From: JAZRPG01 sp045649105
Lineage (GTDB): Bacteria > Bacillota > Clostridia > Oscillospirales > JAAYXM01
Length of the DNA stretch: 39,341 nt
Assembly: GCA_045649105.1 (NCBI GenBank)
Contig: JAZRPG010000040.1
Coordinates: forward strand, 1-39,341
Reading direction: 5' to 3'
Of the stretch, positions 1-7,724 are shown one piece after another. The notes under the pieces were generated by a model, which was not told the DNA's origin, ran no database searches, and saw nothing but the letters and a program-made list of their open reading frames with translations. The translations under genes were made by a program, and so were the position numbers. Within the stretch, counting starts at the first letter, position 1. Every line of letters begins with the position of its first letter.

Positions 1-1
1 T

Positions 2-78
2 TGGTGGAGGCAGAGGGACTCGAACCCCCGACTTCTTGCATGTGAAGCAAGCGCTCTAACCGACTGAGCTATGCCTCC
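2..78 (-). tRNA. tRNA-Val (anticodon CAC)
   Basis: Read on the minus strand, this folds as a complete cloverleaf. The acceptor stem GGAGGCA pairs with TGCCTCC, the D-arm is GCTC..GAGC, and the anticodon stem CTTGC/GCAAG encloses the loop TTCACAT, giving anticodon CAC (reads GUG, valine). The T-arm GGGGG-TTCGAGT-CCCTC contains one G-U pair. The 3' ACCA is encoded in the DNA. A consensus promoter lies directly upstream at 96-124. Confidence 0.95.
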
Positions 79-95
79 GTATTAATATGCATAGT

Positions 96-124
96 ATTAT
101 AGCATGTTTGTTCCGTGATTTCAA
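96..124 (-). promoter_or_regulatory. sigma-A promoter of tRNA-Val
   Basis: On the minus strand there is TTGAAA (119-124), a 17-base spacer and TATAAT (96-101). Transcription would start about 10 bases before the mature tRNA 5' end. The promoter lies just downstream of the glycerate kinase terminator, so the tRNA appears to be a separate transcription unit. Confidence 0.75.
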
Positions 125-151
125 GGGCTTTTGCGCTTGACACTTATAATG

Positions 152-190
152 AAAAAGGGCAGAGCGGCGGCGACTCCTGCCGTTCTGCCC
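152..190 (-). terminator. Rho-independent terminator of glycerate kinase
   Basis: Two 12-base arms (157-168 and 179-190; GGGCAGARCGGC with its complement) form a GC-rich stem. On the minus strand it is followed by a run of five T. It separates the kinase from the tRNA unit. Confidence 0.8.
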
Positions 191-266
191 CTGATATTTG
201 ATGCGCTAAGGTTTGAGACGGTGCAAACGCAAGTCCGTACAGAGAATGTCACCGCCCTGCGGGAGA

Positions 267-1406
267 CTATGACTGTTTGTCAACCGTCTTTATAATTCTT
301 GCAAGAGTTTCAAATGTGAGCTCAAGGTCATCCTTTGCCCTGTGCTTTATGTCGGCGAAATTTTTTGCGACGCGGTTAGTGCTCAGGATAAATGAGACGC
401 CCATGCTGTATATATCCTCAATATCGTTTCCTATATCGCCGGCGATGACGGCGACGGGGACTCCGAGGGCAGAGGCATTTTTTGCGATTCCGGCTATTGC
501 CTTTCCGCCGGCAGTCTGGCTGTCAATGCGCCCTTCTCCCGTTATTATAAGGTCAGCGTTCCGTGCAAGCTCGTTAAATCGGCAAAGCTTGAGCACAGTG
601 TCGATTCCGGGACACAGAACGGCACCGAGAAATGCAACGGCGCCTGCACCTGCGCCTCCTGCGGCGCCTGCGCCCTGCATTCCGGAAATGTCAATTCCGA
701 GGGAGCGCTCAACGGTACTTGCAAATTTCATAAGGTTCATGTCGAGAAGATTTACCATCTTGTCGTCTGCGCCCTTTTGGGGAGAAAACACAAATGCAGC
801 CCCTCTTGGCCCGTACAGCGGATTATCCACATCGCACATTGCCGTAACTTCTATACCGTCCAGAAGCGAGGTTATGTCGGAAATGTCTATGTCCTCAATT
901 TCACCGAGAGTTGCGCCTGTGGGGATAAATTCACTCCCGTCCTCCTTAAAGAACCTTGCGCCGAGAGCCGCGGCAAGACCGCACGCCCCGTCATTTGTCG
1001 CACTGCCGCCGAGGGCGAGGACTATTTTCCTTGCTCCGCGGGAGAGTGCGTCGGAGATGAGCTCTCCAACTCCGAAGGTTGTTGAAAATGCAGGGTCCTT
1101 TTCGTCATTCATGAGCGGAAGACCTGCGGCGGAGGCAAGCTCAACTACGGCTGTGTCACCGTTTATAATAGCGTACTCCGCGTGCACGGGGATAAACTTC
1201 GGTCCCGTGACATCAAGAGCTATTCTTTCACCGCCGATAGCAGAAAGGAAGCAGTCTACAGTGCCTTCGCCGCCGTCGGCAATCGGCAGACGGGAAATTT
1301 CGGCATCGGGGATATGGCGCAAAATTGCGCGGCTTCCTATATTGCAGATTTCAGTGGCGCTTGCCGTTCCCTTAAACGAATCGGGAGCGATGATAAATCT
1401 TTTCAT
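267..1406 (-). CDS. glxK: Glycerate kinase (GlxK/GarK family)
   Basis: Phosphorylates D-glycerate with ATP, feeding it into lower glycolysis; family members make 2- or 3-phosphoglycerate and the sequence alone does not settle which. The 379 residues match the usual family length. Family motifs are visible in order: APDSFKG (7-13), PIADGGEGT (41-49), ELASAAGLPLM, GGSATNDGACG, DVDNPLYGPRGA, a glycine/alanine-rich GAGAAGGAGAGA segment, and ITGEGRIDSQT near residue 290. The ATG is preceded by an AAAGGGGG ribosome-binding site. It is transcribed alone, leftward, and ends at the terminator at 152-190. Directly upstream lies a NagB remnant, so its original promoter context may have been rearranged. 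No clear promoter is visible. A long open frame on the opposite strand is only a shadow. Confidence 0.93.
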   Translation of the reverse strand: MKRFIIAPDSFKGTASATEICNIGSRAILRHIPDAEISRLPIADGGEGTVDCFLSAIGGERIALDVTGPKFIPVHAEYAIINGDTAVVELASAAGLPLMNDEKDPAFSTTFGVGELISDALSRGARKIVLALGGSATNDGACGLAAALGARFFKEDGSEFIPTGATLGEIEDIDISDITSLLDGIEVTAMCDVDNPLYGPRGAAFVFSPQKGADDKMVNLLDMNLMKFASTVERSLGIDISGMQGAGAAGGAGAGAVAFLGAVLCPGIDTVLKLCRFNELARNADLIITGEGRIDSQTAGGKAIAGIAKNASALGVPVAVIAGDIGNDIEDIYSMGVSFILSTNRVAKNFADIKHRAKDDLELTFETLARIIKTVDKQS

Positions 1407-1429
1407 AATGTATCCCCCTTTGAATTAGA

Positions 1430-1626
1430 GAAGAGAAGTAGTGTCCGCATCAAGAAATACTGTTACATCGTTGTGTATGTGAAGTAAGATGTGTCGGGCC
1501 TATGGGAGTGCCGTCCGGCTCGTTAAATCCGACATGGCCGTTGTGGACGATTTTGAGAACCTGAAGGTCAATACCGCCCATGCTTTCAATCTTTTTGTCA
1601 TAATTCTTGCATACTACTGAGTTCAT
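1430..1626 (-). pseudogene. Decayed fragment of NagB-type glucosamine-6-phosphate deaminase
   Basis: A short frame on the minus strand encodes about 58 residues containing KKIESMGGIDLQVL followed by NGHVGFNEP. These match the central and active-site segment of NagB (GGIDLQxLGIGxNGHIGFNEP) at roughly residues 110-150 of a 240-residue enzyme. The glycines of LGIG are changed, the frame ends at a TGA near 1460, and dropping one base just before that stop restores a NagB-like NSFLDADTTS stretch. There is no N-terminal half, no C-terminal half and no good ribosome-binding site. I read it as a relic of a deleted nagB. The remaining bases between 1407 and 1857 hold only this fragment and the promoter of the next operon. 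A functional 58-residue protein cannot be excluded. Confidence 0.6.
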
Positions 1627-1786
1627 TGTGTAGCAGACTCTCTGCAATTTCTTTTTATTATTATACCACACCCTTCCTTAAAATGGAATAAGGTAAGTAT
1701 AAAAGTGCAATATTTAATTTTGATATATTTGTCTGTCGGTATGTCTTGCAAAAAATGCTGTTTGCAGATTTTTTTTCATAAATATA

Positions 1787-1815
1787 TTGAGTTATTTGCA
1801 AAAATAGAATATAAT
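1787..1815 (+). promoter_or_regulatory. Promoter of the Asp23-fakA-recG operon
   Basis: TTGAGT (1787-1792), a 17-base spacer and a perfect TATAAT (1810-1815) lie in an AT-rich region about 40 bases before the first gene. Confidence 0.6.
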
Positions 1816-1857
1816 AACTAAAGAGAAGTGTATATTATACTCTGAGGAGGGCTGTAT

Positions 1858-2205
1858 ATGACGATTAAAAATGACAACGGTTCTATAGAAATAACAAACG
1901 AAGTTTTTACCGTAATAGCGGGCGATGCTGCTACGAACTGCTTTGGTGTGCGCGGCATGGCATATCGCAGTGTCAAGGACGGTATTGTCAGTCTCCTTAA
2001 AAAGGAGAATATGTCAAAGGGCGTTAAAGTAACCTTTGATGAGGATAAGATTTCAATAGATGTTCATATCATTGTTGAGCATGGCGTAAACATTACGGCC
2101 ATATGCGAATCAATTATAAACGAAGTGCGCTATAATGTTGAGCGCCTGACCCGTGTCGGTGTCAAGAATGTTAAGGTCAGTGTCGATTCGATAATGACTG
2201 AATAA
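1858..2205 (+). CDS. Asp23/Gls24 family envelope stress protein
   Basis: A 115-residue, single-domain Asp23/Gls24 (DUF322) protein. It starts with the typical GSIEITNEVFTVIAGDAA segment, has FGVRGM in the middle, and ends with the alternating VKVTFDE..ISIDVHIIVEHGVNI and VERLTRVGVKNVKVSVDSI strands. It has no signal peptide or membrane segment. The family is linked to envelope homeostasis and in Clostridia very often precedes fakA, as here. The GAGGAGG site 6 bases before ATG supports the start. It is the first gene of an operon with fakA (14-base gap) and recG. The biochemical function of such proteins is not known. Confidence 0.9.
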   Translation: MTIKNDNGSIEITNEVFTVIAGDAATNCFGVRGMAYRSVKDGIVSLLKKENMSKGVKVTFDEDKISIDVHIIVEHGVNITAICESIINEVRYNVERLTRVGVKNVKVSVDSIMTE

Positions 2206-2219
2206 CGGAGGTACAAATC

Positions 2220-3863
2220 TTGAGTGAACAGATAAAAGCCGCGGCGTTTAAACGCATGGTGATTTCGGCTTCTGCGGCGATTGACAATAATAAGCAAAAG
2301 CTCAATGAGCTTAATGTTTTCCCGGTTCCTGACGGAGATACGGGAACGAATATGTCGCTTACGGCGCGCGCTGCCGCAACAGCACTTCTGGCAGTTGAGC
2401 CGGAGACCGTTTCGGAAGCTGCGGATATCACGGCTTCTGCGCTTCTGCGAGGTGCGCGCGGAAATTCAGGTGTTATTCTCTCGCTGCTTTTCAGAGGCTT
2501 TGCAAAGTCATGTCAGGGCGCGGAGACGCTTGATGCAGACGGGCTTGCAAAGGCTCTTGCATCTGGTGTTGAGTCTGCATACAGGGCGGTTATGAAGCCT
2601 GCGGAGGGAACGATTTTATCAGTTTCGCGCCGCGCTGCTGAGCGTGCAAATGAGCTTGCGGAGACGGAAACTGATATACCTGCTCTTTTTGAAAAGATTA
2701 TAGAAGCCGCAAAGATAGCTCTTGAGGAGACGACGGAGCAGAATCCCGTGCTCAAAAAGGCGGGAGTTGTAGATGCCGGAGCATGCGGCTGGGTTCTGAT
2801 ACTCAGCGCGATGCACGATTCGCTGCTTGGCAAGGATACAGAGCCGCTTGATACGGCCAGCCTGACTTCCGCATCGCCGTCAACCTTTGCTGAAGCTGAT
2901 GGTGATATTGAATTCGGCTACTGCACAGAGTTTATTGTAAACAAAAGTCCCAAGGGGAAAAAGCGCGATGTTGCAACGCTTCGTGCACACCTTGAGGCAA
3001 TGGGAGACTGCGTTGTTGTAGTTGATGATGACGATATTATTAAGGTGCATGTCCATACGAACACCCCGGACAAGGCGCTGGGCAAGGCTCTTACTTACGG
3101 AGAGCTTGTTAATATAAAGATTGACAATATGCGTTATCAGCATACGCAAAAGGTGCTTGATGAGGCAAAAGCAGGTGAGACCGCTCCGGAAATTGCGGCA
3201 CCCGAGAAGAAATACGGCTTTGCGGTAATCGGCGCGGGTGAAGGCGTAATAAGCGTATTCCGCGACCTTGGTGCAGATACAATTGTCGAGGGCGGGCAGA
3301 CAATGAACCCGTCGACAGACGATATTCTTAAGGCAGTTAACGCGACGCCGGCAGAAGTAGTGTTCGTTATGCCGAATAATAAAAATATAATAATGGCGGC
3401 AGAGCAGACTGTTTCACTTACAGAGAAGCGTGTTGTCGTCGTTCCGACGAAGACGATGCCGCAGGGAATATCCGCGATGCTTGCATTCGACCCGGACGCT
3501 GAGGTTGAGCAGAATGTTGAGGCGATGGTTGAGGCGGCAGGGAATGTCAGCACAGGCCTTATAACATATGCCGCGCGCGACAGCGAGTTTGACGGGCACT
3601 CAATAAAAGAGGGCGAATATCTTGCACTTAATGAAGGAAAACTCGCGTCCTCCGGCAAAGAGCTTTCCGACATCGCAGAGCGTCTTGTATCAGAAATGAA
3701 TATTGCAGACAAGAGCTTTGTAACAGTGTTCTACGGCGAGGGTGTCAGTGCCGAGGAGGCAGCTGTGCTCGAAGGAATTTGCAAGGAAAAGGCGCCGGAT
3801 GCCGAGGTTATGCTTCTCGACGGCGGACAGCCTGTATATTATTATATGATTTCTGCAGAGTAG
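2220..3863 (+). CDS. fakA: Fatty acid kinase catalytic subunit FakA (DhaL/YloV family)
   Basis: ATP-dependent kinase that phosphorylates fatty acids bound to a DegV-type FakB partner, supplying acyl-phosphate for phospholipid synthesis. The 547 residues are standard length. The N-terminal DhaL nucleotide domain shows NVFPVPDGDTGTN (32-44), whose aspartates bind Mg-ATP, followed by LLRGARGNSGVILS. The C-terminal FakA domain shows GEGVISVFRDLGAD, GGQTMNPST and the PNNKNI motif. Translation starts at TTG behind CGGAGGT. A DegV protein that could be the FakB partner lies at 14168-15025 in this window. The stop is only 8 bases before the recG ATG, so the two are probably co-translated. Confidence 0.93.
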   Translation: MSEQIKAAAFKRMVISASAAIDNNKQKLNELNVFPVPDGDTGTNMSLTARAAATALLAVEPETVSEAADITASALLRGARGNSGVILSLLFRGFAKSCQGAETLDADGLAKALASGVESAYRAVMKPAEGTILSVSRRAAERANELAETETDIPALFEKIIEAAKIALEETTEQNPVLKKAGVVDAGACGWVLILSAMHDSLLGKDTEPLDTASLTSASPSTFAEADGDIEFGYCTEFIVNKSPKGKKRDVATLRAHLEAMGDCVVVVDDDDIIKVHVHTNTPDKALGKALTYGELVNIKIDNMRYQHTQKVLDEAKAGETAPEIAAPEKKYGFAVIGAGEGVISVFRDLGADTIVEGGQTMNPSTDDILKAVNATPAEVVFVMPNNKNIIMAAEQTVSLTEKRVVVVPTKTMPQGISAMLAFDPDAEVEQNVEAMVEAAGNVSTGLITYAARDSEFDGHSIKEGEYLALNEGKLASSGKELSDIAERLVSEMNIADKSFVTVFYGEGVSAEEAAVLEGICKEKAPDAEVMLLDGGQPVYYYMISAE

Positions 3864-3871
3864 GTTTTTCT

Positions 3872-5935
3872 ATGGAGCGACCGGACATAAACAGCAGAAT
3901 AACGTACTTAAAAGGAGTGGGCGAACGACGGGCAGAGTTGTTCGCCCGCTTGGGAATTTATACGGTTTTTGACCTTCTCAATTACTTCCCGCGCGAGTAT
4001 GAGGACAGGAGAAAAATCGTCCCTGTTTCTGAAGTGCGCGCGGGAGAGAGTGTGTGCATAGATGCGATTGTTGCATCAGGCATCAGTACGCGTGATATAC
4101 GGAAGGGCTTTTCAATAACAAAGCTTCGCGCTGTTGATGAGAGCGGCGGCATAGGAATTGTGTTTTTTAATCAGAAATACAGTGTTAAACAGCTTGTACA
4201 GGGCGAGCGCTACATATTTTACGGGAAGATTGAAGAGCAAAACGGAAGCCTTGTGATGATGAACCCCGGTTTTGAAAAGAAGAGTGATATGGGGAAAAAG
4301 ACGGGTGCAATACTGCCGATATATGCGCTTACGGCAGGGCTTTCGCAGGAGATGCTCCGCACGCATATGCGCGAGGCGCTTTCTCTGTTTTCTGAATGGA
4401 TACCGGAGATAATCCCCGCTGATGTCCGTTTGCGCGAAAAGCTTGCACATGTCGGATATTCGTACCGACAGGTACATTTCCCGACCGATGAGGAGGAGCT
4501 TTCAATTGCAAAGCGGCGTCTTGTCTTTGAGGAGTTTTTTGTTCTCTCGCTTGGACTTATGCGCTTGAGAAACCGCAGACAGAAAGAAAACGGCCCTGTA
4601 TTTTCCGATGTCGGGACGGATAAGTTTTTTAATGCTCTGCCATTTGTGCCGACTGCGGCACAGCTTCGCGTTATAGAAGAAGCGGCAGGTGATATGATAA
4701 GGGAACGCCCGATGAACAGAATAGTCCAGGGCTATGTAGGTTCGGGCAAGACGGCTGTTGCCGCGGCGTGCGCATATATGGCGTATAAAAACGGGTTTCA
4801 GACTGCGCTTATGGTGCCGACGGAGATACTTGCCGAGCAGCATAAAAATTCGCTTTTGCCGTTGTTTGAAAAACTCGGTATGCGCATAGGCCTTCTCATA
4901 GGCAGTATGCGCGCAGCGGAGAAACGCGCGGTAAAGGAGCTTGCCGAGAGCGGAGAAGCAGATGTGCTTATCGGAACGCATGCGCTTATAACCGAAGATG
5001 TCAGGTTTTCCTCTCTCGGTCTTGTTATTGCCGATGAGCAGCACAGGTTCGGCGTGCGCCAGCGTGCAGCGCTTGCGGCAAAGGGTAAGAATCCTCATCA
5101 GCTCATTATGTCTGCAACGCCGATTCCGCGTTCACTTGCGCTTATTATGTATGGCGACCTCGATATCTCGGTTATTGACGAGCTGCCGCCCGGCAGACTG
5201 CCGGTTGACACATTTATTGTAAATAACTCAAAGCGAAATGATGCGTATGAATTTATACGCAGGCAGATGGATGACGGGAGGCAGGCATATATAGTCTGCC
5301 CGATGATTGATGATAATGAGGAGGGCGAGCTCCGCTCGGTCGAAAAATTTGCAAAAGAGCTTTCAGAAACGGTTTTTTGCGGCAAGCGCGTAGAGTTTTT
5401 GCATGGACGGCAGAAACAGAAGGAAAAGGATCAAATAATGCGCCGTTTTGTCATCGGTGAGACTGATGCGATTGTATCGACGACTGTTATTGAGGTTGGA
5501 GTGAATGTGCCTAACGCCGCGGTTATGGCAGTTGAAAATGCTGAGCGCTTCGGCCTTTCTCAGCTGCATCAGCTCAGGGGACGTGTCGGACGCGGAGAGC
5601 ATAAGTCGTACTGTATATTGTTTTCAAATGTTGCAAAGTCAAGCCCTGCTGCACAGCGCCTTGAGGCGCTTCGAAGCACGAATGACGGATTTAAGATTTC
5701 GGAGGAGGACTTAAAGCTTCGCGGCCCCGGTGATTTCTTCGGCACAAGACAGCACGGACTTCCGGAGCTTAAAATTGCAAGCCTTGCGGAGGATATGCGT
5801 GTTCTTGATACGGCAAAGCGTGAGGCGAAACTGATTCTTGAAAAAGACCCCGAGCTTAAGAGCGAGGATAATAAGAATCTGCGTGCGCGCATGCTTTCGA
5901 TGTTTGATGTAAATACGGGTAATTCATTTAACTGA
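3872..5935 (+). CDS. recG: ATP-dependent DNA helicase RecG
   Basis: Superfamily 2 helicase that remodels stalled replication forks and branch-migrates Holliday junctions. The protein is 687 residues from this ATG; the frame is open further upstream but that part overlaps fakA, so I take the ATG 8 bases after the fakA stop. The N-terminal wedge/OB domain begins with LKGVGERRAELFARLGI. The Walker A motif is GYVGSGKT (from residue 287); most homologues have GDVGSGKT, and the changed position is not catalytic. The Walker B box is DEQH (388-391), followed by SATPIPRSLAL and a C-terminal helicase lobe with QLRGRVGRG. It is the last gene of its operon and converges on guaB over a shared terminator. 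Confidence 0.95.
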   Translation: MERPDINSRITYLKGVGERRAELFARLGIYTVFDLLNYFPREYEDRRKIVPVSEVRAGESVCIDAIVASGISTRDIRKGFSITKLRAVDESGGIGIVFFNQKYSVKQLVQGERYIFYGKIEEQNGSLVMMNPGFEKKSDMGKKTGAILPIYALTAGLSQEMLRTHMREALSLFSEWIPEIIPADVRLREKLAHVGYSYRQVHFPTDEEELSIAKRRLVFEEFFVLSLGLMRLRNRRQKENGPVFSDVGTDKFFNALPFVPTAAQLRVIEEAAGDMIRERPMNRIVQGYVGSGKTAVAAACAYMAYKNGFQTALMVPTEILAEQHKNSLLPLFEKLGMRIGLLIGSMRAAEKRAVKELAESGEADVLIGTHALITEDVRFSSLGLVIADEQHRFGVRQRAALAAKGKNPHQLIMSATPIPRSLALIMYGDLDISVIDELPPGRLPVDTFIVNNSKRNDAYEFIRRQMDDGRQAYIVCPMIDDNEEGELRSVEKFAKELSETVFCGKRVEFLHGRQKQKEKDQIMRRFVIGETDAIVSTTVIEVGVNVPNAAVMAVENAERFGLSQLHQLRGRVGRGEHKSYCILFSNVAKSSPAAQRLEALRSTNDGFKISEEDLKLRGPGDFFGTRQHGLPELKIASLAEDMRVLDTAKREAKLILEKDPELKSEDNKNLRARMLSMFDVNTGNSFN

Positions 5936-5950
5936 TATGTATAATATTTA

Positions 5951-6005
5951 GTTTCAGAAAGAAAAGCGGCGATGTGAATTTTCACATCGCCGCTTGAAAC
6001 TTTTT
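5951..6005. terminator. Bidirectional terminator between recG and guaB
   Basis: Perfect 15-base arms (5964-5978 and 5981-5995, core GCGGCGATGTGAA) are extended by flanking GTTTCA/TGAAAC. The rightward strand has five T after the stem and the leftward strand has TTTTC. It serves both convergent genes. Confidence 0.85.
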
Positions 6006-6014
6006 ATGTAGGAA

Positions 6015-7487
6015 TTACGGATTGACCGAGTAGTTCGGTGCCTCTTTCGTGATATAGATATCGTGCGGGTGGCTTTCCTTAAGACCTGCGCCTGTTATGC
6101 GGATAAACCTGCCGTTGTCGCGCAGTGCCTGGATATTGGCAGCGCCGCAGTAGCCCATGCCTGAGCGAAGACCGCCGATAAGCTGATATACAGTGTCGCT
6201 TGCAGAGCCCTTGTACGGTACACGGCCTTCGACACCTTCCGGGACAAGCTTTCTGTTATTGTGCTGGAAGTATCTGTCGCGTCCGCCTTTTGCCATTGCG
6301 CCGAGTGAGCCCATGCCGCGATATACCTTAAAGCGGCGGCCCTGGAACATTTCAAATTCGCCGGGAGCCTCGTCACAGCCTGCAAGCAACGAGCCGAGCA
6401 TGATAACGCTTGCGCCTGCGCAGATGGCCTTCGGGATATCGCCTGAGTACTTAATGCCGCCGTCTGCAATGACAGGGATGTTGTGTTTATCAGCAACCTC
6501 AGCAACATTCATGATAGCCGTTATCTGCGGAACACCGATACCTGCGACAACGCGCGTTGTGCATATAGCACCGGGGCCCATGCCCACCTTGAGAGCATCA
6601 GCGCCTGCTGCGATAAGGTCAGCAGCAGCTTCTGCGGTTGCAATGTTTCCGGCGATGAGCTGGACTTCCGGGAATGCACTCTTTATTTTTGCGACAGCGC
6701 GGACAATGTCTATGTGATGACCGTGGGCGCTGTCGAGTGTGAGCACATCAACACCGGCATCAACAAGTGCGCCTGCGCGGTCAAGTACATCGGGCGTGTT
6801 GCCTATTGCGGCGGCAACAAGGAGACGACCTTTTGCATCACGCGCAGAGTTCGGATACATGAGAGACTTCTCAATGTCCTTTATTGTGATAAGACCGCGG
6901 AGCGCCATATTTGAGTCGACAATGGGGAGCTTTTCTATCTTGTTCCGGCGGAGTATCTCGGTTGCGTCCTCAAGCGTCGTGCCGACGGGCGCAGTTATAA
7001 GATTCTCCTTTGTCATGACCTCTTTAATCGGGCGGTCATAATCGGTTTCAAACTTTAAATCGCGGTTGGTGATTATTCCGACGAGCTTTCCGTTCTCGCA
7101 AATCGGAACGCCTGAAATGCGGTACTTGGCCATAAGGTCATCAGCATCTCCGAGAGTGTTGTCAGGATTCAAAAAAAATGGATTGGTGATTACGCCGTTT
7201 TCCGAACGCTTTACCATGTCCACTTCTGCAGCCTGCTCGTCGATAGTCATGTTCTTGTGAATAACGCCGATTCCGCCCTCACGCGCAATGGCAATAGCCA
7301 TGCGTGACTCGGTAACGGTATCCATAGCCGCGCTCATTACAGGTATGTTAAGTGTTATTTTTGATGTCAGACGGGTAGATACGTCTATATCAGCGGGGAG
7401 AACTTCGCTTTTTGCGGGGACCAAGAGAACGTCATCAAAGGTGAGACCCTCGCCAAAAAACTTTTTGCTTATGTCCATATCCCACAT
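6015..7487 (-). CDS. guaB: Inosine-5'-monophosphate dehydrogenase GuaB
   Basis: Oxidises IMP to XMP with NAD, the committed step to GMP. The 490 residues match the full-length form with two inserted CBS domains (about residues 100-205). EGLTFDDVLLVP lies near the N-terminus, the catalytic cysteine is in GPGAICTTRV (Cys309), and the mobile flap region contains YFQHNNRKLVPEGVEGRVPYKG split over its usual place. The first ATG gives an MW start like the Bacillus enzyme but sits only 3 bases from AAAGGAG; an ATG 9 bases further in is possible. It has its own sigma-A promoter, overlapped by a perfect inverted repeat at 7531-7561. Confidence 0.96.
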   Translation of the reverse strand: MWDMDISKKFFGEGLTFDDVLLVPAKSEVLPADIDVSTRLTSKITLNIPVMSAAMDTVTESRMAIAIAREGGIGVIHKNMTIDEQAAEVDMVKRSENGVITNPFFLNPDNTLGDADDLMAKYRISGVPICENGKLVGIITNRDLKFETDYDRPIKEVMTKENLITAPVGTTLEDATEILRRNKIEKLPIVDSNMALRGLITIKDIEKSLMYPNSARDAKGRLLVAAAIGNTPDVLDRAGALVDAGVDVLTLDSAHGHHIDIVRAVAKIKSAFPEVQLIAGNIATAEAAADLIAAGADALKVGMGPGAICTTRVVAGIGVPQITAIMNVAEVADKHNIPVIADGGIKYSGDIPKAICAGASVIMLGSLLAGCDEAPGEFEMFQGRRFKVYRGMGSLGAMAKGGRDRYFQHNNRKLVPEGVEGRVPYKGSASDTVYQLIGGLRSGMGYCGAANIQALRDNGRFIRITGAGLKESHPHDIYITKEAPNYSVNP

Positions 7488-7517
7488 ACGCTCCTTTATA
7501 ATTATTTATTAAGATAT

Positions 7518-7547
7518 ATAATACACTAACAGCGCACACTTTGTCAA
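7518..7547 (-). promoter_or_regulatory. sigma-A promoter of guaB
   Basis: On the minus strand a perfect TTGACA (7542-7547), an 18-base spacer and TATTAT (7518-7523) precede guaB by about 30 bases. Confidence 0.75.
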
Positions 7548-7561
7548 GAAAAGTGTGCGCT
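7531..7561. repeat. Perfect inverted repeat over the guaB promoter (candidate operator)
   Basis: Twelve-base arms AGCGCACACTTT and AAAGTGTGCGCT (7531-7542 and 7550-7561) are separated by 7 bases. One arm occupies the promoter spacer and the other lies upstream of -35, which is in the centre. No T run follows on either strand, so a terminator role for dinB is unlikely. A repressor operator is an inference. Confidence 0.6.
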
Positions 7562-7724
7562 GAATTATCGCAATTTTGTCGGATTAAATCACATGTTGCG
7601 GGGTTTTCTGTGCCCGGGTGGCAGAGTGAATCAAAATTAAGTCCGGAAGAAAAAATTTCTCTGCAACCTGAATTGCGCAACGGGGATTTTTATTTTCGGG
7701 AATGCCGGGATTTTTTCGGCTTTC

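Noticed and set aside
277..1428. 383-residue open frame on the plus strand
   Set aside because: It is antisense to glycerate kinase, has no recognisable domain, and its composition is that of a shadow frame. The minus-strand frame carries all family motifs.
3779..3871. N-terminal extension of RecG to an upstream TTG
   Set aside because: It would overlap the end of fakA, lacks a ribosome-binding site and is not part of the RecG family.
4730..4753. RecG Walker A with Tyr in place of the usual Asp (GYVGSGKT) as a sign of inactivation
   Set aside because: The changed residue is a variable position of GxxxxGK[ST]; the catalytic Gly-Lys-Thr and the DEQH box are intact.
7531..7561. Rho-independent terminator for dinB
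   Set aside because: The stem is strong but no T run follows on the minus strand, and the guaB -35 box lies within it. An operator is more likely.
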